NCBI GenBank assembly: GCA_934633985.1
Contig: CAKTYU010000020.1
Location: forward strand, 1 to 22,114
DNA length: 22,114 nucleotides
Direction of reading: 5' to 3'
DNA from: an uncultured Clostridia bacterium
Lineage (GTDB): Bacteria > Bacillota > Clostridia > Christensenellales > CAG-138
The position numbers and the translations under genes are program-made. Under the pieces are notes generated by a model, which did no database searches, was not told where the DNA came from, and saw nothing but the letters and a program-made list of their open reading frames with translations. Of this stretch, positions 1-7,277 are shown in pieces; the first letter of the stretch is position 1; every line of letters begins with the position of its first letter.

Positions 1-798
1 CACAAGGCCGAGGACGATTATCTGCTGACAACCAAGCTGTTCTGCGGCTATTGCGGGGCCTACCTCTGCGGTGAGAGCGGCACCAGCCACACAGGGAATG
101 TCCACCACTACTACAAGTGCGTGTCCGTGAAAAAGAAGCGTACCGAGTGCCATAAAAAGTCTGTCCGTAAAGAGTGGCTCGAGGATTTGGTGGTCAGCGA
201 AACCATGAAGATGGTGATGGACGATACCGCCATCGAAGCCATCGTGTCCATGCTGATGGACTTGCAGGACAGAGAGAATGTCAATCTGCCGCTCTATGAA
301 CAACAATTACAGGAAACGGACACGGCCATTCAAAACCTCTTGAACGCCATCCAGCAGGGGATTTTAACCAAGTCCACGAAAGGCCGTCTGGAAGAACTGG
401 AAGCCACGAAAGAGGAACTGGAAACCAAGATAGCCTGCGAGAAACTGGCGAAGCCCAAGGTGAGCGCCGAATTTATGACCTTCTGGCTCCACCGCTTCCG
501 CAAGCTAGATGTACGGCAAAAGTCCCACCGCAAGATGCTGATTGACACTTTTATCAACGCGATTTTCCTGTACGATGATAAAATGGTGATCACCTTCAAC
601 TACAAGGAAGGCACGAAAACCATCACCTTCGCGGAATTGCAGGAAGCTATCAGCATCAAAAACGGTTCGGATTTGGATTGCCTTGTTGCACCAATAAAAA
701 TATCCCCCCGAATGGGGGGTATTTTTATTGGTAACAGTAAACGAGGGACTCGAAGCCGCGGCCCGAAGGGGAAAATCGCGCCGGTGACGCGATTTTAG
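1..798 (+). CDS. Large serine recombinase, C-terminal part (5'-truncated by window)
   Basis: The frame is open from base 1, so the N-terminal catalytic domain lies outside the window. The visible part starts with a recombinase zinc beta-ribbon: a CGYCG pair, an aromatic stretch HHYYKC near codons 36-41 and a further Cys at about codon 50. A long charged coiled-coil region follows (roughly codons 90-150), then a C-terminal segment ending in NGSDLDCL. This order is typical of large serine recombinases of integrative and conjugative elements in Clostridia. Such enzymes cut and rejoin att sites for integration and excision. Ile codons before base 690 are about 8 ATC, 4 ATT and 1 ATA, unlike the ATA-rich host genes, which fits horizontal transfer. 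The last 36 or so codons run through a terminator hairpin (691-731) and into a GC-rich repeat, so the natural C-terminus may have been altered. The family call is firm; the element type is unknown. Confidence 0.85.
   Translation, partial: HKAEDDYLLTTKLFCGYCGAYLCGESGTSHTGNVHHYYKCVSVKKKRTECHKKSVRKEWLEDLVVSETMKMVMDDTAIEAIVSMLMDLQDRENVNLPLYEQQLQETDTAIQNLLNAIQQGILTKSTKGRLEELEATKEELETKIACEKLAKPKVSAEFMTFWLHRFRKLDVRQKSHRKMLIDTFINAIFLYDDKMVITFNYKEGTKTITFAELQEAISIKNGSDLDCLVAPIKISPRMGGIFIGNSKRGTRSRGPKGKIAPVTRF
691..731. terminator. Bidirectional intrinsic terminator inside the end of the recombinase frame
   Basis: The arms at 691-708 and 714-731 form an 18-bp stem with one G-T wobble and a five-base loop (CGAAT). 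The six inner pairs are G:C. The outer twelve are A/T-rich, so each strand reads a G-run followed by TATTTTTATT, as in an intrinsic terminator working both ways. It would stop recombinase transcription and shield the element from the reverse-strand gene on the right. It lies upstream of the frame's TAG at 796-798, which is odd. Confidence 0.8.
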
Positions 799-877
799 CG
801 GCCGGGAAATCGAGTCAGGCCGGGCTGTGCGGCGCGGAGCGCAAGCAGGCCGATGCCGATGACCGATTTCGAGTCCC
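745..877. repeat. Fold-back structured repeat with 10-bp inverted ends
   Basis: GGGACTCGAA at 745-754 is the exact inverse of TTCGAGTCCC at 868-877. Nested inside are a perfect 9-bp hairpin (772-780 with 788-796, loop of 7) and a second copy of the inverted motif, TCGAGTC, at 810-816. The palindrome GCCGCGGC lies at 755-762. A near-copy of the end motif, GGGGCTCGAAG, recurs at 904-914. The region is much more GC-rich than the recombinase. It could be a REP/MITE-like repeat, an attachment-site region of the integrated element, or structured RNA. Nothing here decides between these. Confidence 0.5.
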
Positions 878-883
878 ATTTGT

Positions 884-897
884 GCTGTTGCAACAGC
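884..897. repeat. Perfect 14-bp palindrome
   Basis: GCTGTTGCAACAGC is a perfect palindrome between the fold-back repeat and the stop codon of the reverse-strand gene. It has no spacer, so it suits a dimeric protein-binding site better than an RNA hairpin. No T-run follows on either strand, so it is not an obvious terminator. Confidence 0.4.
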
Positions 898-923
898 GGG
901 GGTGGGGCTCGAAGGGAACGTCC

Positions 924-1943
924 CTACGCCTCGGATATGTCGGAGATGAGCTCGTTTTCGAAGGCGAACTCGTAAAGGCGGGCGCAGGCCGCGCCGTCCG
1001 GGGCAGATTCGATTAGCCCGATCAGGCGGCCGCTGCGGTCTGAAAGGGGCGGGCGGCAGCAGTCAAAATTTCCCAGGAAATTTCTTATTTCGCCAACGGA
1101 AAAGTCGGAGCTGAGGGAGGGCGCCATGTAAGACGCCGCCTCGCCGTCAAAGCCCTCGCGCACGGCCTCGCAGAAGGCGGCGACGAGCTCCTGCCTGCAG
1201 GAGGGGTATCTGTACTCCCGGGTGAAAAAGCCGGTTTCCGGACATTCGGCCGAAAAGCCTCCGCAGTGATATTTGTAGCGGGTGCGGCGCTGGTGCCCGA
1301 GCAGCGTGCCCAGCGGCTCTATTAGGGACACGCCGCCCTCCTCCAGCAGTATGCTCTCGCCGCAAAGCTCCAGCAGCGAGCTCATGCCGTCATCCAGCAT
1401 TAGGAGGCGCTGCCGCCCGCCCTCAAAGGCGGATACGGCTACAAGCTGCCGCCCAGCCACGCCGTAAAGCGCAAGCGTGCCGTAATCGCCGGGGCCTATG
1501 GAGATGCAGCTTGGCGGCCTGCCCTCCTCCTCCACCAGCAGCTTAAGGCCGTTTTCGCAAAAAAGCGTAAGGCTGCGGCGGCTGCGGCCCTGCATATAGC
1601 CCAGCTGATCCAGCTCGCGCGGAAGCTGGGCGGGCTGGTCGGGAAGCTCGGACGAGGGGCCGAAGCACACCTCATATACCCCGCCGGGCCAGCGGCAGAG
1701 GGAAACGTCCGGCCCCTGCGGGGGGAGCGCCTTGCCGTCGCACAGCGAGAGCTTTCGGGTTATCGGGTACCGCCACGGGCCGAAGGAGAGGGGCAGGGCG
1801 GAGATGAAATAATCCCCGTTGTCGCCGGCGGGCATGGCTATGTGGGAATCCGGCCGGCATTCCCCGAGTATCTGGCCGTTGACCTCTATGAGGGAGGGCG
1901 CGGCGGAGCGTATCACTATCAGCGGTACCGGAGACTGATACAT
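924..1943 (-). CDS. Hypothetical protein, 339 aa
   Basis: I do not recognise a family. The ATG (complement of 1941-1943) is preceded by GGAGG (complement of 1955-1959) with an 11-base gap, and the frame is long with no competing gene on the other strand. No signal peptide, membrane helix or catalytic motif is evident. The N-terminal part (about 1-90) is rich in Pro, Gly and aromatic residues and looks like beta structure, with phrases such as IEVNGQILGE and GDYFISALPLS. The middle (about 110-215) also looks like short beta strands. The last 100 residues look alpha/beta and include EAVREGFDGEAASYMA and a possible SnoaL/NTF2-like helix-strand pattern, which is speculative. It lies back to back with asnS and tail-first toward the recombinase. 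It could be a cytosolic protein of the host lineage; high GC argues against it being element cargo. Confidence 0.7.
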   Translation of the reverse strand: MYQSPVPLIVIRSAAPSLIEVNGQILGECRPDSHIAMPAGDNGDYFISALPLSFGPWRYPITRKLSLCDGKALPPQGPDVSLCRWPGGVYEVCFGPSSELPDQPAQLPRELDQLGYMQGRSRRSLTLFCENGLKLLVEEEGRPPSCISIGPGDYGTLALYGVAGRQLVAVSAFEGGRQRLLMLDDGMSSLLELCGESILLEEGGVSLIEPLGTLLGHQRRTRYKYHCGGFSAECPETGFFTREYRYPSCRQELVAAFCEAVREGFDGEAASYMAPSLSSDFSVGEIRNFLGNFDCCRPPLSDRSGRLIGLIESAPDGAACARLYEFAFENELISDISEA

Positions 1944-2019
1944 GGCGGGTCTATCCTCCGTAAAGTAATGAATGTACTCAAATATTTATTCCGGCGGGGG
2001 CAAAAATATCCATGCCGCC

Positions 2020-2048
2020 TTGCAAAAACGCCTGGGCGGGGATATAAT
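2020..2048 (+). promoter_or_regulatory. Sigma-A promoter of asnS
   Basis: TTGCAA (2020-2025) and a perfect TATAAT (2043-2048) are separated by 17 bp. Transcription should start near 2055, giving a leader of about 50 nt, too short for a T-box riboswitch. A short inverted repeat, CCGCC (2015-2019) with GGCGG (2035-2039), brackets the -35 and spacer and could be an operator, but this is weak. Confidence 0.85.
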
Positions 2049-2106
2049 GAGGGGCAAGCTTTATTTATTGTAAAGTGAAAAAAGCTAAACATTTGGAGGT
2101 ATTCTC

Positions 2107-3486
2107 ATGATCAGACTGTGTGAACTGAACAAGGATCCCGCTAAGTACGCGGGCGAAGTTGAAATTGCCGGCTGGGTGCGTACCGTGCGCGACAGCAAGA
2201 ACATCGGCTTCATAGAGCTTTCCGACGGCTCCTGCTTCAAGAACGTACAGGTGGTTTATGAGAATAATATACCCGACGATATAATAAGGCAGATAAATAC
2301 CGGCTGCGCGATAAGCGTAACGGGCGACCTGGTGCTGACGCCGGATGCAAAGCAGCCCTTTGAGGTGAAGGCCAAGGAGATAAGGATAGAGGGCCTTTGC
2401 GCCAGCGACTATCCCATGCAGAAGAAAAGGCATAGCCTGGAGTACCTTCGCACCATGCAGCACCTCAGGCCGAGGACGAACACCTTCCAGGCCACCTTCA
2501 GGGTACGCAACGTGGTGGCCCAGGCCATACACCGCTTCTTTGACGACAGGGGCTTCCTGTATGTGCATACCCCCCTCATCACCGCCAGCGACTGCGAGGG
2601 CGCGGGCGAGATGTTCAAGGTGACTACCCTCGACCTCGAAAACGTCCCCAAGACCCCGGACGGCAAGGTGGATTACTCCAAGGATTTCTTCGGCACCAGC
2701 GCCAATCTGACCGTGAGCGGCCAGCTTTACGGCGAGGCCTTCGCCCTTGCCTTCAGGGATATATACACCTTCGGCCCCACCTTCCGCGCCGAGCAGAGCT
2801 ACACCGCCCGCCACGCCGCGGAATTCTGGATGATTGAGCCCGAGATGGCCTTCTGCGACCTCAAGGGTTATCTCGACACCGCCGAGGATATGGTCAAGTA
2901 CATAATCCGTACCGTGATGGAGCGCTGCCCGGACGAGCTGAGCTTCTTCAACAGCTTCGTGGATAAGGGGCTCATAGACAGGCTGAACAACGTGGCGAAC
3001 AGCGACTTTGCCCGCATAAGCTACACCGAGGCCGTGGAAATACTCAAAAACAGCGGCGCTCAGTTTGAGTATCCGGTAGAGTGGGGGGTAGACCTCCAGA
3101 CCGAGCACGAAAGATACCTTACCGAGCAGGTATACAAGAAGCCCGTGTTCGTGACGGATTACCCCAAGGATATAAAGGCCTTCTATATGCGCCTCAACGA
3201 CGACGGCAGGACCGTGGCGGCGGCGGATCTGCTGGTGCCCGGCGTGGGCGAGATAATAGGCGGAAGCCAGCGCGAGGAGCGCCTCGAGGTGCTGGAGAGC
3301 CGCATAAAGGAGATGGGCATGAGGGTAGAGGATTACGACTGGTATCTCGACCTGCGCAAATACGGCGGCGTAAAGCACGCGGGCTACGGGCTGGGCTTTG
3401 AGCGCATGGTGATGTACGTTACCGGCATGGCCAACATACGCGACGTGCTGCCCTTCCCCCGCACCACGGGAAGCCTCGAAATGTAA
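2107..3486 (+). CDS. asnS: Asparaginyl-tRNA synthetase
   Basis: This cytosolic class IIb enzyme charges tRNA-Asn with asparagine using ATP. The 459-residue product matches the usual bacterial length. An N-terminal OB-fold anticodon-binding domain (about 1-100) begins with the AGWVRTVRDSKNIGF segment. The catalytic core carries motif 2 around 225-245 (FRAEQS, then EFWMIEPEMAF) and motif 3 near the end (GLGFERMVMYVTG, followed by RDVLPFPRTTGSLEM). The ending and the EFWMIEPEMA phrase favour AsnRS over AspRS, which has a large GAD insertion absent here. The ATG has GGAGG seven bases upstream. The gene is alone between its promoter and a strong terminator at 3538-3573. It shows no truncation. Confidence 0.97.
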   Translation: MIRLCELNKDPAKYAGEVEIAGWVRTVRDSKNIGFIELSDGSCFKNVQVVYENNIPDDIIRQINTGCAISVTGDLVLTPDAKQPFEVKAKEIRIEGLCASDYPMQKKRHSLEYLRTMQHLRPRTNTFQATFRVRNVVAQAIHRFFDDRGFLYVHTPLITASDCEGAGEMFKVTTLDLENVPKTPDGKVDYSKDFFGTSANLTVSGQLYGEAFALAFRDIYTFGPTFRAEQSYTARHAAEFWMIEPEMAFCDLKGYLDTAEDMVKYIIRTVMERCPDELSFFNSFVDKGLIDRLNNVANSDFARISYTEAVEILKNSGAQFEYPVEWGVDLQTEHERYLTEQVYKKPVFVTDYPKDIKAFYMRLNDDGRTVAAADLLVPGVGEIIGGSQREERLEVLESRIKEMGMRVEDYDWYLDLRKYGGVKHAGYGLGFERMVMYVTGMANIRDVLPFPRTTGSLEM

Positions 3487-3537
3487 GGAGCTGCCGCAGG
3501 GATAATATCCCGGCCCAAAACCGCATATAAATTGACA

Positions 3538-3573
3538 GGAACCAAAGCTGATAGTGACGCTTTGGTTCCTTTT
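3538..3573 (+). terminator. Intrinsic terminator after asnS
   Basis: GGAACCAAAGC (3538-3548) pairs perfectly with GCTTTGGTTCC (3559-3569) around a 10-base loop and is followed at once by TTTT (3570-3573). This separates asnS from the regulator gene downstream. Confidence 0.88.
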
Positions 3574-3637
3574 GTGTATGCACCGCGATGATATGGGAAA
3601 TAATAGCAGCAACAAACATTGACGGAGGTAGCTTTAT

Positions 3638-4471
3638 ATGGCGAATATACAGCGCGGCCGCACAGGCTGGAAAAAGGAGGAGGACGCACTGCTCTTTGCG
3701 GAGATAGAGAGGAGCGTGGGCAGGGGGACACCCCTCAAGAGCGTGTTTGAGGCGGTTGCGGAAAAGACGGGGCGCAAGCCAAACAGCGTAAGGAACTATT
3801 ACTACGCCCGCATAAAGGAAAAGGACCTGAGCACCACGGCGCTCCACGCGGGGGCCTTCGTGCCCTTTACCGAGGAGGAGATACGCTCGCTGCTGCGCAC
3901 TGTGATAAGCGCACAGGCAAACGGCATATCCGTCCGCTGCTGCACCATGAGCATGGGTGGGGGCGACAACAGGGCCATGCTGCGCTACCAGAACAAATAC
4001 CGGGCGCTGCTCAAAAACCGGCCGGCGCTTGTGCGGCAGGTGGCGGAGGAGCTAAGGGCGGACGGGGTGGACTTTGACCCATACTGCACCCCAAAGCAGA
4101 GCGAAGGACGAGGAAAGGCGGCAGGCGGCGTTGCGGCGCGCATAGGCAGGCTCAAGGGGATGGACGGCGCGGCGTTCATGGAGGGGCTGGACTACATAAC
4201 CTCCATAGCCGAGGAGGCGGAAAGGAAGGAGGAGGCACACCGCCGCGCAGAGGGCGAGCTTCGGGAGCGCATACGCCGTCAGGAAGAGGAAATCAACGCC
4301 CAGCAGGGGAGGTTCCACGCACTGCTTCTGATGTACCGCAGGCTCGTGAGCGCCAACCGCGACTTCATAGGCATGGCGGGCAGGGAGGCGGGGCCGGTAT
4401 CGGAATACGCAAGGCAGCTTGCCCGCAGCGTTGCGGACTGCGAAAGGGCGCTCAATGAATATCAGGCGTAG
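3638..4471 (+). CDS. Myb/SANT-like DNA-binding protein, RsfA-related
   Basis: The 277-residue product starts with a Myb/SANT-like helix-turn-helix unit: a conserved Trp and acidic pair in GWKKEEDALLFAEIE (10-24), then the helix GRKPNSVRNYYYARIK (45-60). A second, more diverged unit begins at FTEEEIRSLL (77-86) and runs to the LRYQNKYRALLKN segment near 127. A Lys/Gly-rich linker follows. A helix with heptad-like Glu/Arg/Ala pattern (about 189-222) is probably a coiled coil for dimerisation. This layout resembles RsfA-type regulators, which in Bacillus act in the prespore. A sporulation role here is inference only, and the specific target is unknown. GGAGGT sits nine bases before the ATG. The gene stands alone between the asnS terminator and the rarA promoter. 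Confidence 0.75.
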   Translation: MANIQRGRTGWKKEEDALLFAEIERSVGRGTPLKSVFEAVAEKTGRKPNSVRNYYYARIKEKDLSTTALHAGAFVPFTEEEIRSLLRTVISAQANGISVRCCTMSMGGGDNRAMLRYQNKYRALLKNRPALVRQVAEELRADGVDFDPYCTPKQSEGRGKAAGGVAARIGRLKGMDGAAFMEGLDYITSIAEEAERKEEAHRRAEGELRERIRRQEEEINAQQGRFHALLLMYRRLVSANRDFIGMAGREAGPVSEYARQLARSVADCERALNEYQA

Positions 4472-4517
4472 CCTCAGAACCTCGCAAAAGTGACACAAGG
4501 CCGCTTTTGCGGATACT

Positions 4518-4545
4518 TTAACTGTGCCGCCCGCCATGGTATAAT
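4518..4545 (+). promoter_or_regulatory. Extended -10 promoter of rarA-tldD-tldE
   Basis: A perfect TATAAT (4540-4545) is preceded by TGG, giving the extended -10 motif TGnTATAAT (4537-4545). A weaker -35, TTAACT (4518-4523), lies 16 bp upstream. Transcription should start near 4552, leaving a leader of about 33 nt before the ATG of rarA. Confidence 0.8.
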
Positions 4546-4584
4546 TTGCATAAGGCAAATTACAGCAAAGGAAGGGTAAGCGGC

Positions 4585-5895
4585 ATGGATCTTTTTTCGG
4601 CGGGCATGAGCAGGCACGCGCCGCTGGCGGACAGGATGCGCCCGAGGACGCTGGACGAATTTGTGGGCCAGCAGCACATAGTTGGCAAGGGCAAGCTGCT
4701 CAGGAGGGCCATAGAGACGGATTCCCTCCAATCCAGCATATTCTTCGGCCCTCCGGGCTGCGGCAAGACCACCCTGGCCTCCATAGTGGCCAACACCACC
4801 GGGTCTGAGTTCGTAAAGCTCAACGCGGTGACCTCCGGCGTAAAGGACGTGCGCGAGGTGATAGCGGAGGCGGAGGATAACCTTAAGCTCTACGGCAGGG
4901 AGACGTATCTGCTGCTGGACGAATGCCACCGCTGGAGCAAGGCGCAAAGCGACAGCATACTGCCAGCCCTTGAGCGAGGGATAATAAAATTCATAGGCTC
5001 CACCACGGAAAACCCCATGGTCTCCATGACGGGGGCTATCGTTTCCCGCTGCCGCGCCTTCCAGTTTTACCCGCTGACCGAGGAGGACGTAAAGGCGTGC
5101 GTAAGGGCCGCCGTTTCGGATAAGGAGCGGGGCATGGGCAATTACAACGCGGAGGTGGATGAGGGGGCTTACGACCACATCGCCCGCATAGCCAACGGCG
5201 ACGTGCGCACGGCGCTCAACGCCATAGAGCTGGCCATACTCACCACCGAGGCCGATGAGGGCGGCGTTATACGCATAACGGAGGACATCGCCGCCGAGAG
5301 CATACAGCAAAAGCTCATAAACTGCGACGACCAGCAGTTTTACGATATGCTCTCCGCCTTCTGCAAGAGCCTGCGGGGCGGGGACAGCGACGCGGCGATA
5401 GCGTGGTTCGCCCGGCTCATATACGCGGGCATAGATCCCAGGATAATCTGCCGCAGGCTCATAGCCCACGCCTCGGAGGACGTGGGCCTCGCCAACCCCC
5501 AGGCCATGGTGCAGGCGGTGGCGGCTGCTCAGGCGCTGGAGTTCATAGGGATGCCGGAGGCGGGGCTGTCCATAACGCAGGCTATAATATTCATCTGCGA
5601 GAGTCCGAAATCCAACTCGGTGGTCATGGCCAAGGACGCGGCCTTTGCGGAGGCAAGGAGCATACCAGACCAGCCGGTGCCCATACACCTTCGGGATACC
5701 AGCTATCCCGGCGCGTCAAAGCTGGGCCACGGCAGGGGCTATAAGTACCCCCACGACTACCCCGGCCATGTTGTGGCCCAGGAGTATATGCCGCCCAGCG
5801 TAAAGGGGCATAAATACTACCTGCCCGGGGAGCTGGGCAGCGAGGGGAAGATACGCCAGAACCATATAAATCAGGGAAGGATAAAGGAAAAATGA
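4585..5895 (+). CDS. rarA: Replication-associated recombination protein A (RarA/MgsA AAA+ ATPase)
   Basis: RarA is a clamp-loader-like AAA+ ATPase that acts at stalled replication forks and DNA ends. The 436-residue product has Walker A GPPGCGKT (55-62), Walker B LLLDECHRW (109-117), sensor 1 GSTTENP (138-144) and the arginine-finger segment SRCR (154-157). The C-terminal part carries the RarA/MgsA oligomerisation region, including the segments GHGRGYKYPHDYPGH and YMPPSVKGHKYY. I chose the ATG at 4585 because AAGGAAGG lies eight bases upstream. An in-frame TTG at 4546 overlaps the promoter region and precedes the likely transcript start. Walker B has Cys where many relatives have Ile (DECHRW versus DEIHRF), a mild change. 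The stop codon overlaps the tldD start by 4 bp, so the two genes are probably translationally coupled. Confidence 0.95.
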   Translation: MDLFSAGMSRHAPLADRMRPRTLDEFVGQQHIVGKGKLLRRAIETDSLQSSIFFGPPGCGKTTLASIVANTTGSEFVKLNAVTSGVKDVREVIAEAEDNLKLYGRETYLLLDECHRWSKAQSDSILPALERGIIKFIGSTTENPMVSMTGAIVSRCRAFQFYPLTEEDVKACVRAAVSDKERGMGNYNAEVDEGAYDHIARIANGDVRTALNAIELAILTTEADEGGVIRITEDIAAESIQQKLINCDDQQFYDMLSAFCKSLRGGDSDAAIAWFARLIYAGIDPRIICRRLIAHASEDVGLANPQAMVQAVAAAQALEFIGMPEAGLSITQAIIFICESPKSNSVVMAKDAAFAEARSIPDQPVPIHLRDTSYPGASKLGHGRGYKYPHDYPGHVVAQEYMPPSVKGHKYYLPGELGSEGKIRQNHINQGRIKEK

Positions 5896-7277
5896 TAAGC
5901 AGGGCATCGGCCGAAAGGGTGTTGAACGCCGCCCTCGCCACAGGCGGGGACTTTGCGGAGCTTTACATGGAGGACGGGGAGAGCCACAGCATATCCATGC
6001 TGGACGGCATAGTGGAAAACGCCGCATACAGCCGCGCACGGGGCGCGGGGGTGCGGATACTTTCCGGCGCCCGCTCCGCATACGCCTATACGACGGATAT
6101 ATCCGAGGCCGCCCTTGTGGAGACGGCGAAAAAGGCCTCCGCCATAATAAGGGGCGAGGGGGGCGGCGCGCTCCCCCTAACGGATATACGGGACGGCGGC
6201 TACAAGTGCAGGATACCCTTCTCGTCGGTGGATAACGCGAGGCGGGTGCGCCTGCTAAAGTCAGGCACGGAGGCGGCCAAGGCGGAGTCCGGCGAGATAA
6301 CCAAGGTCAGCGCCGCGTACATGGATACGGACAAGAGGGTGCTGGTCTGCAACACCGAGGGGGTATGGGCGGAGGACAGGCGCCCGCGCACCCGCCTCGC
6401 CTTCACCGCGGTGGCGAGCGACGGAAGGGAGTTCCAGACGGGGCGGGAGATACCGGCCTTCGGCATGGGCTTTGAGGCTTATGAGCTGATAGACCCGGAA
6501 AAGGACGGGCGGGCCGCCGCCCGCACCGCCGTGACAATGCTGCACGGCGCGGAATGTCCGGCGGGGTATATGCCGGTGGTGATAGACGGCGGCTTCGGCG
6601 GGGTGATACTTCACGAGGCCTGCGTACATTCCTTGGAGGCCACCTCGGTAGCCCGCGGCAATTCGGAATTTTGCGGAAAGCTGGGCCAGAAGATAGCCAG
6701 CGACATAGTGACCGCCATAGACGACGGCACCCTGCCCGGAGAATGGGGCAGCATACGCTATGACGATGAGGGCAGCCCCTCCCAATGCAACGTGCTGATA
6801 GAAAACGGCATGCTCAAGAGCTACCTCGTGGACAGGCTGGGCAGCAGGATAATGAACCTGCCCATGACCGGCTCCGCAAGGCGGCAGAGCTACGAATACG
6901 CCCCCACCTCCAGAATGACAAACACCTTCTTCGCCCCCGGCTACGACGACGAGGAGGAGATGATAAGGACCATGGGGGACGGGCTCTTTGCGGCCAAGAT
7001 GGGCGGCGGCTCGGTGAACCCGCTGACGGGCGAATTCAACTTCTCGGTGCTGGAGGGCTACTGGGTAAAGGACGGAAGGATACACTGCCCCGTCCGGGGC
7101 GCGGCCCTCATAGGCCGCGGGGCGGACGTGCTTATGAAGATAGACAGGATAGGCATGAATATGTGGTTCGGCCACGGCATGTGCGGCTCGCGCTCCGGCA
7201 GCGTCCCCACGAACGTGGGGCAGCCCAGGATAAGGGTGAGCGGCATGACCGTGGGCGGAAAGGGAGGCAAACTGTGA
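5892..7277 (+). CDS. tldD: TldD metalloprotease subunit
   Basis: TldD is the zinc-bearing subunit of the TldD/TldE protease, known in other bacteria for maturing modified peptides (microcin B17) and clearing unfolded peptides such as the CcdA antitoxin. The 461-residue product has the family metal motif HExxxH as HEACVH (241-246) in the context GGFGGVILHEACVHSLEA. The downstream family Cys ligand lies in GMCGSRSG (Cys431). The segment PTSRMTNTFFAPG and the ending PTNVGQPRIRVSGM are also typical. The more usual motif is HEAxGH; here Val replaces Gly, which should not harm metal binding. ATG overlaps the rarA stop by 4 bp, and the stop shares one base with the tldE start. The natural substrate in this organism is unknown. 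Confidence 0.95.
   Translation: MISRASAERVLNAALATGGDFAELYMEDGESHSISMLDGIVENAAYSRARGAGVRILSGARSAYAYTTDISEAALVETAKKASAIIRGEGGGALPLTDIRDGGYKCRIPFSSVDNARRVRLLKSGTEAAKAESGEITKVSAAYMDTDKRVLVCNTEGVWAEDRRPRTRLAFTAVASDGREFQTGREIPAFGMGFEAYELIDPEKDGRAAARTAVTMLHGAECPAGYMPVVIDGGFGGVILHEACVHSLEATSVARGNSEFCGKLGQKIASDIVTAIDDGTLPGEWGSIRYDDEGSPSQCNVLIENGMLKSYLVDRLGSRIMNLPMTGSARRQSYEYAPTSRMTNTFFAPGYDDEEEMIRTMGDGLFAAKMGGGSVNPLTGEFNFSVLEGYWVKDGRIHCPVRGAALIGRGADVLMKIDRIGMNMWFGHGMCGSRSGSVPTNVGQPRIRVSGMTVGGKGGKL

Noticed and set aside
745..877. Possible tRNA remnant (TTCGAGTCCC resembles a T-loop)
   Set aside because: The flanking bases do not form a T-stem, and no acceptor, D or anticodon arm can be drawn at the right spacing.
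2049..2106. T-box riboswitch before asnS
   Set aside because: The leader is only about 50 nt and has no T-box sequence or terminator.
2065..3615. Long open frame on the reverse strand across asnS
   Set aside because: It is antisense to a certain gene, lacks a ribosome binding site and reads as low-complexity Ala/Gly/His/Val sequence. Similar reverse frames across rarA, tldD, rpoB, rpoC and fusA are rejected for the same reason.
4483..4511. Terminator between the Myb-like gene and rarA
   Set aside because: CGCAAAAG and CTTTTGCG form an 8-bp stem, but the loop is 13 bases and no T-run follows directly.
6785..7276. Upstream extension of the tldE frame
   Set aside because: It is an out-of-frame reading of tldD rich in Arg, Gly and His; the ATG at 7277 with coupled start is the expected N-terminus.
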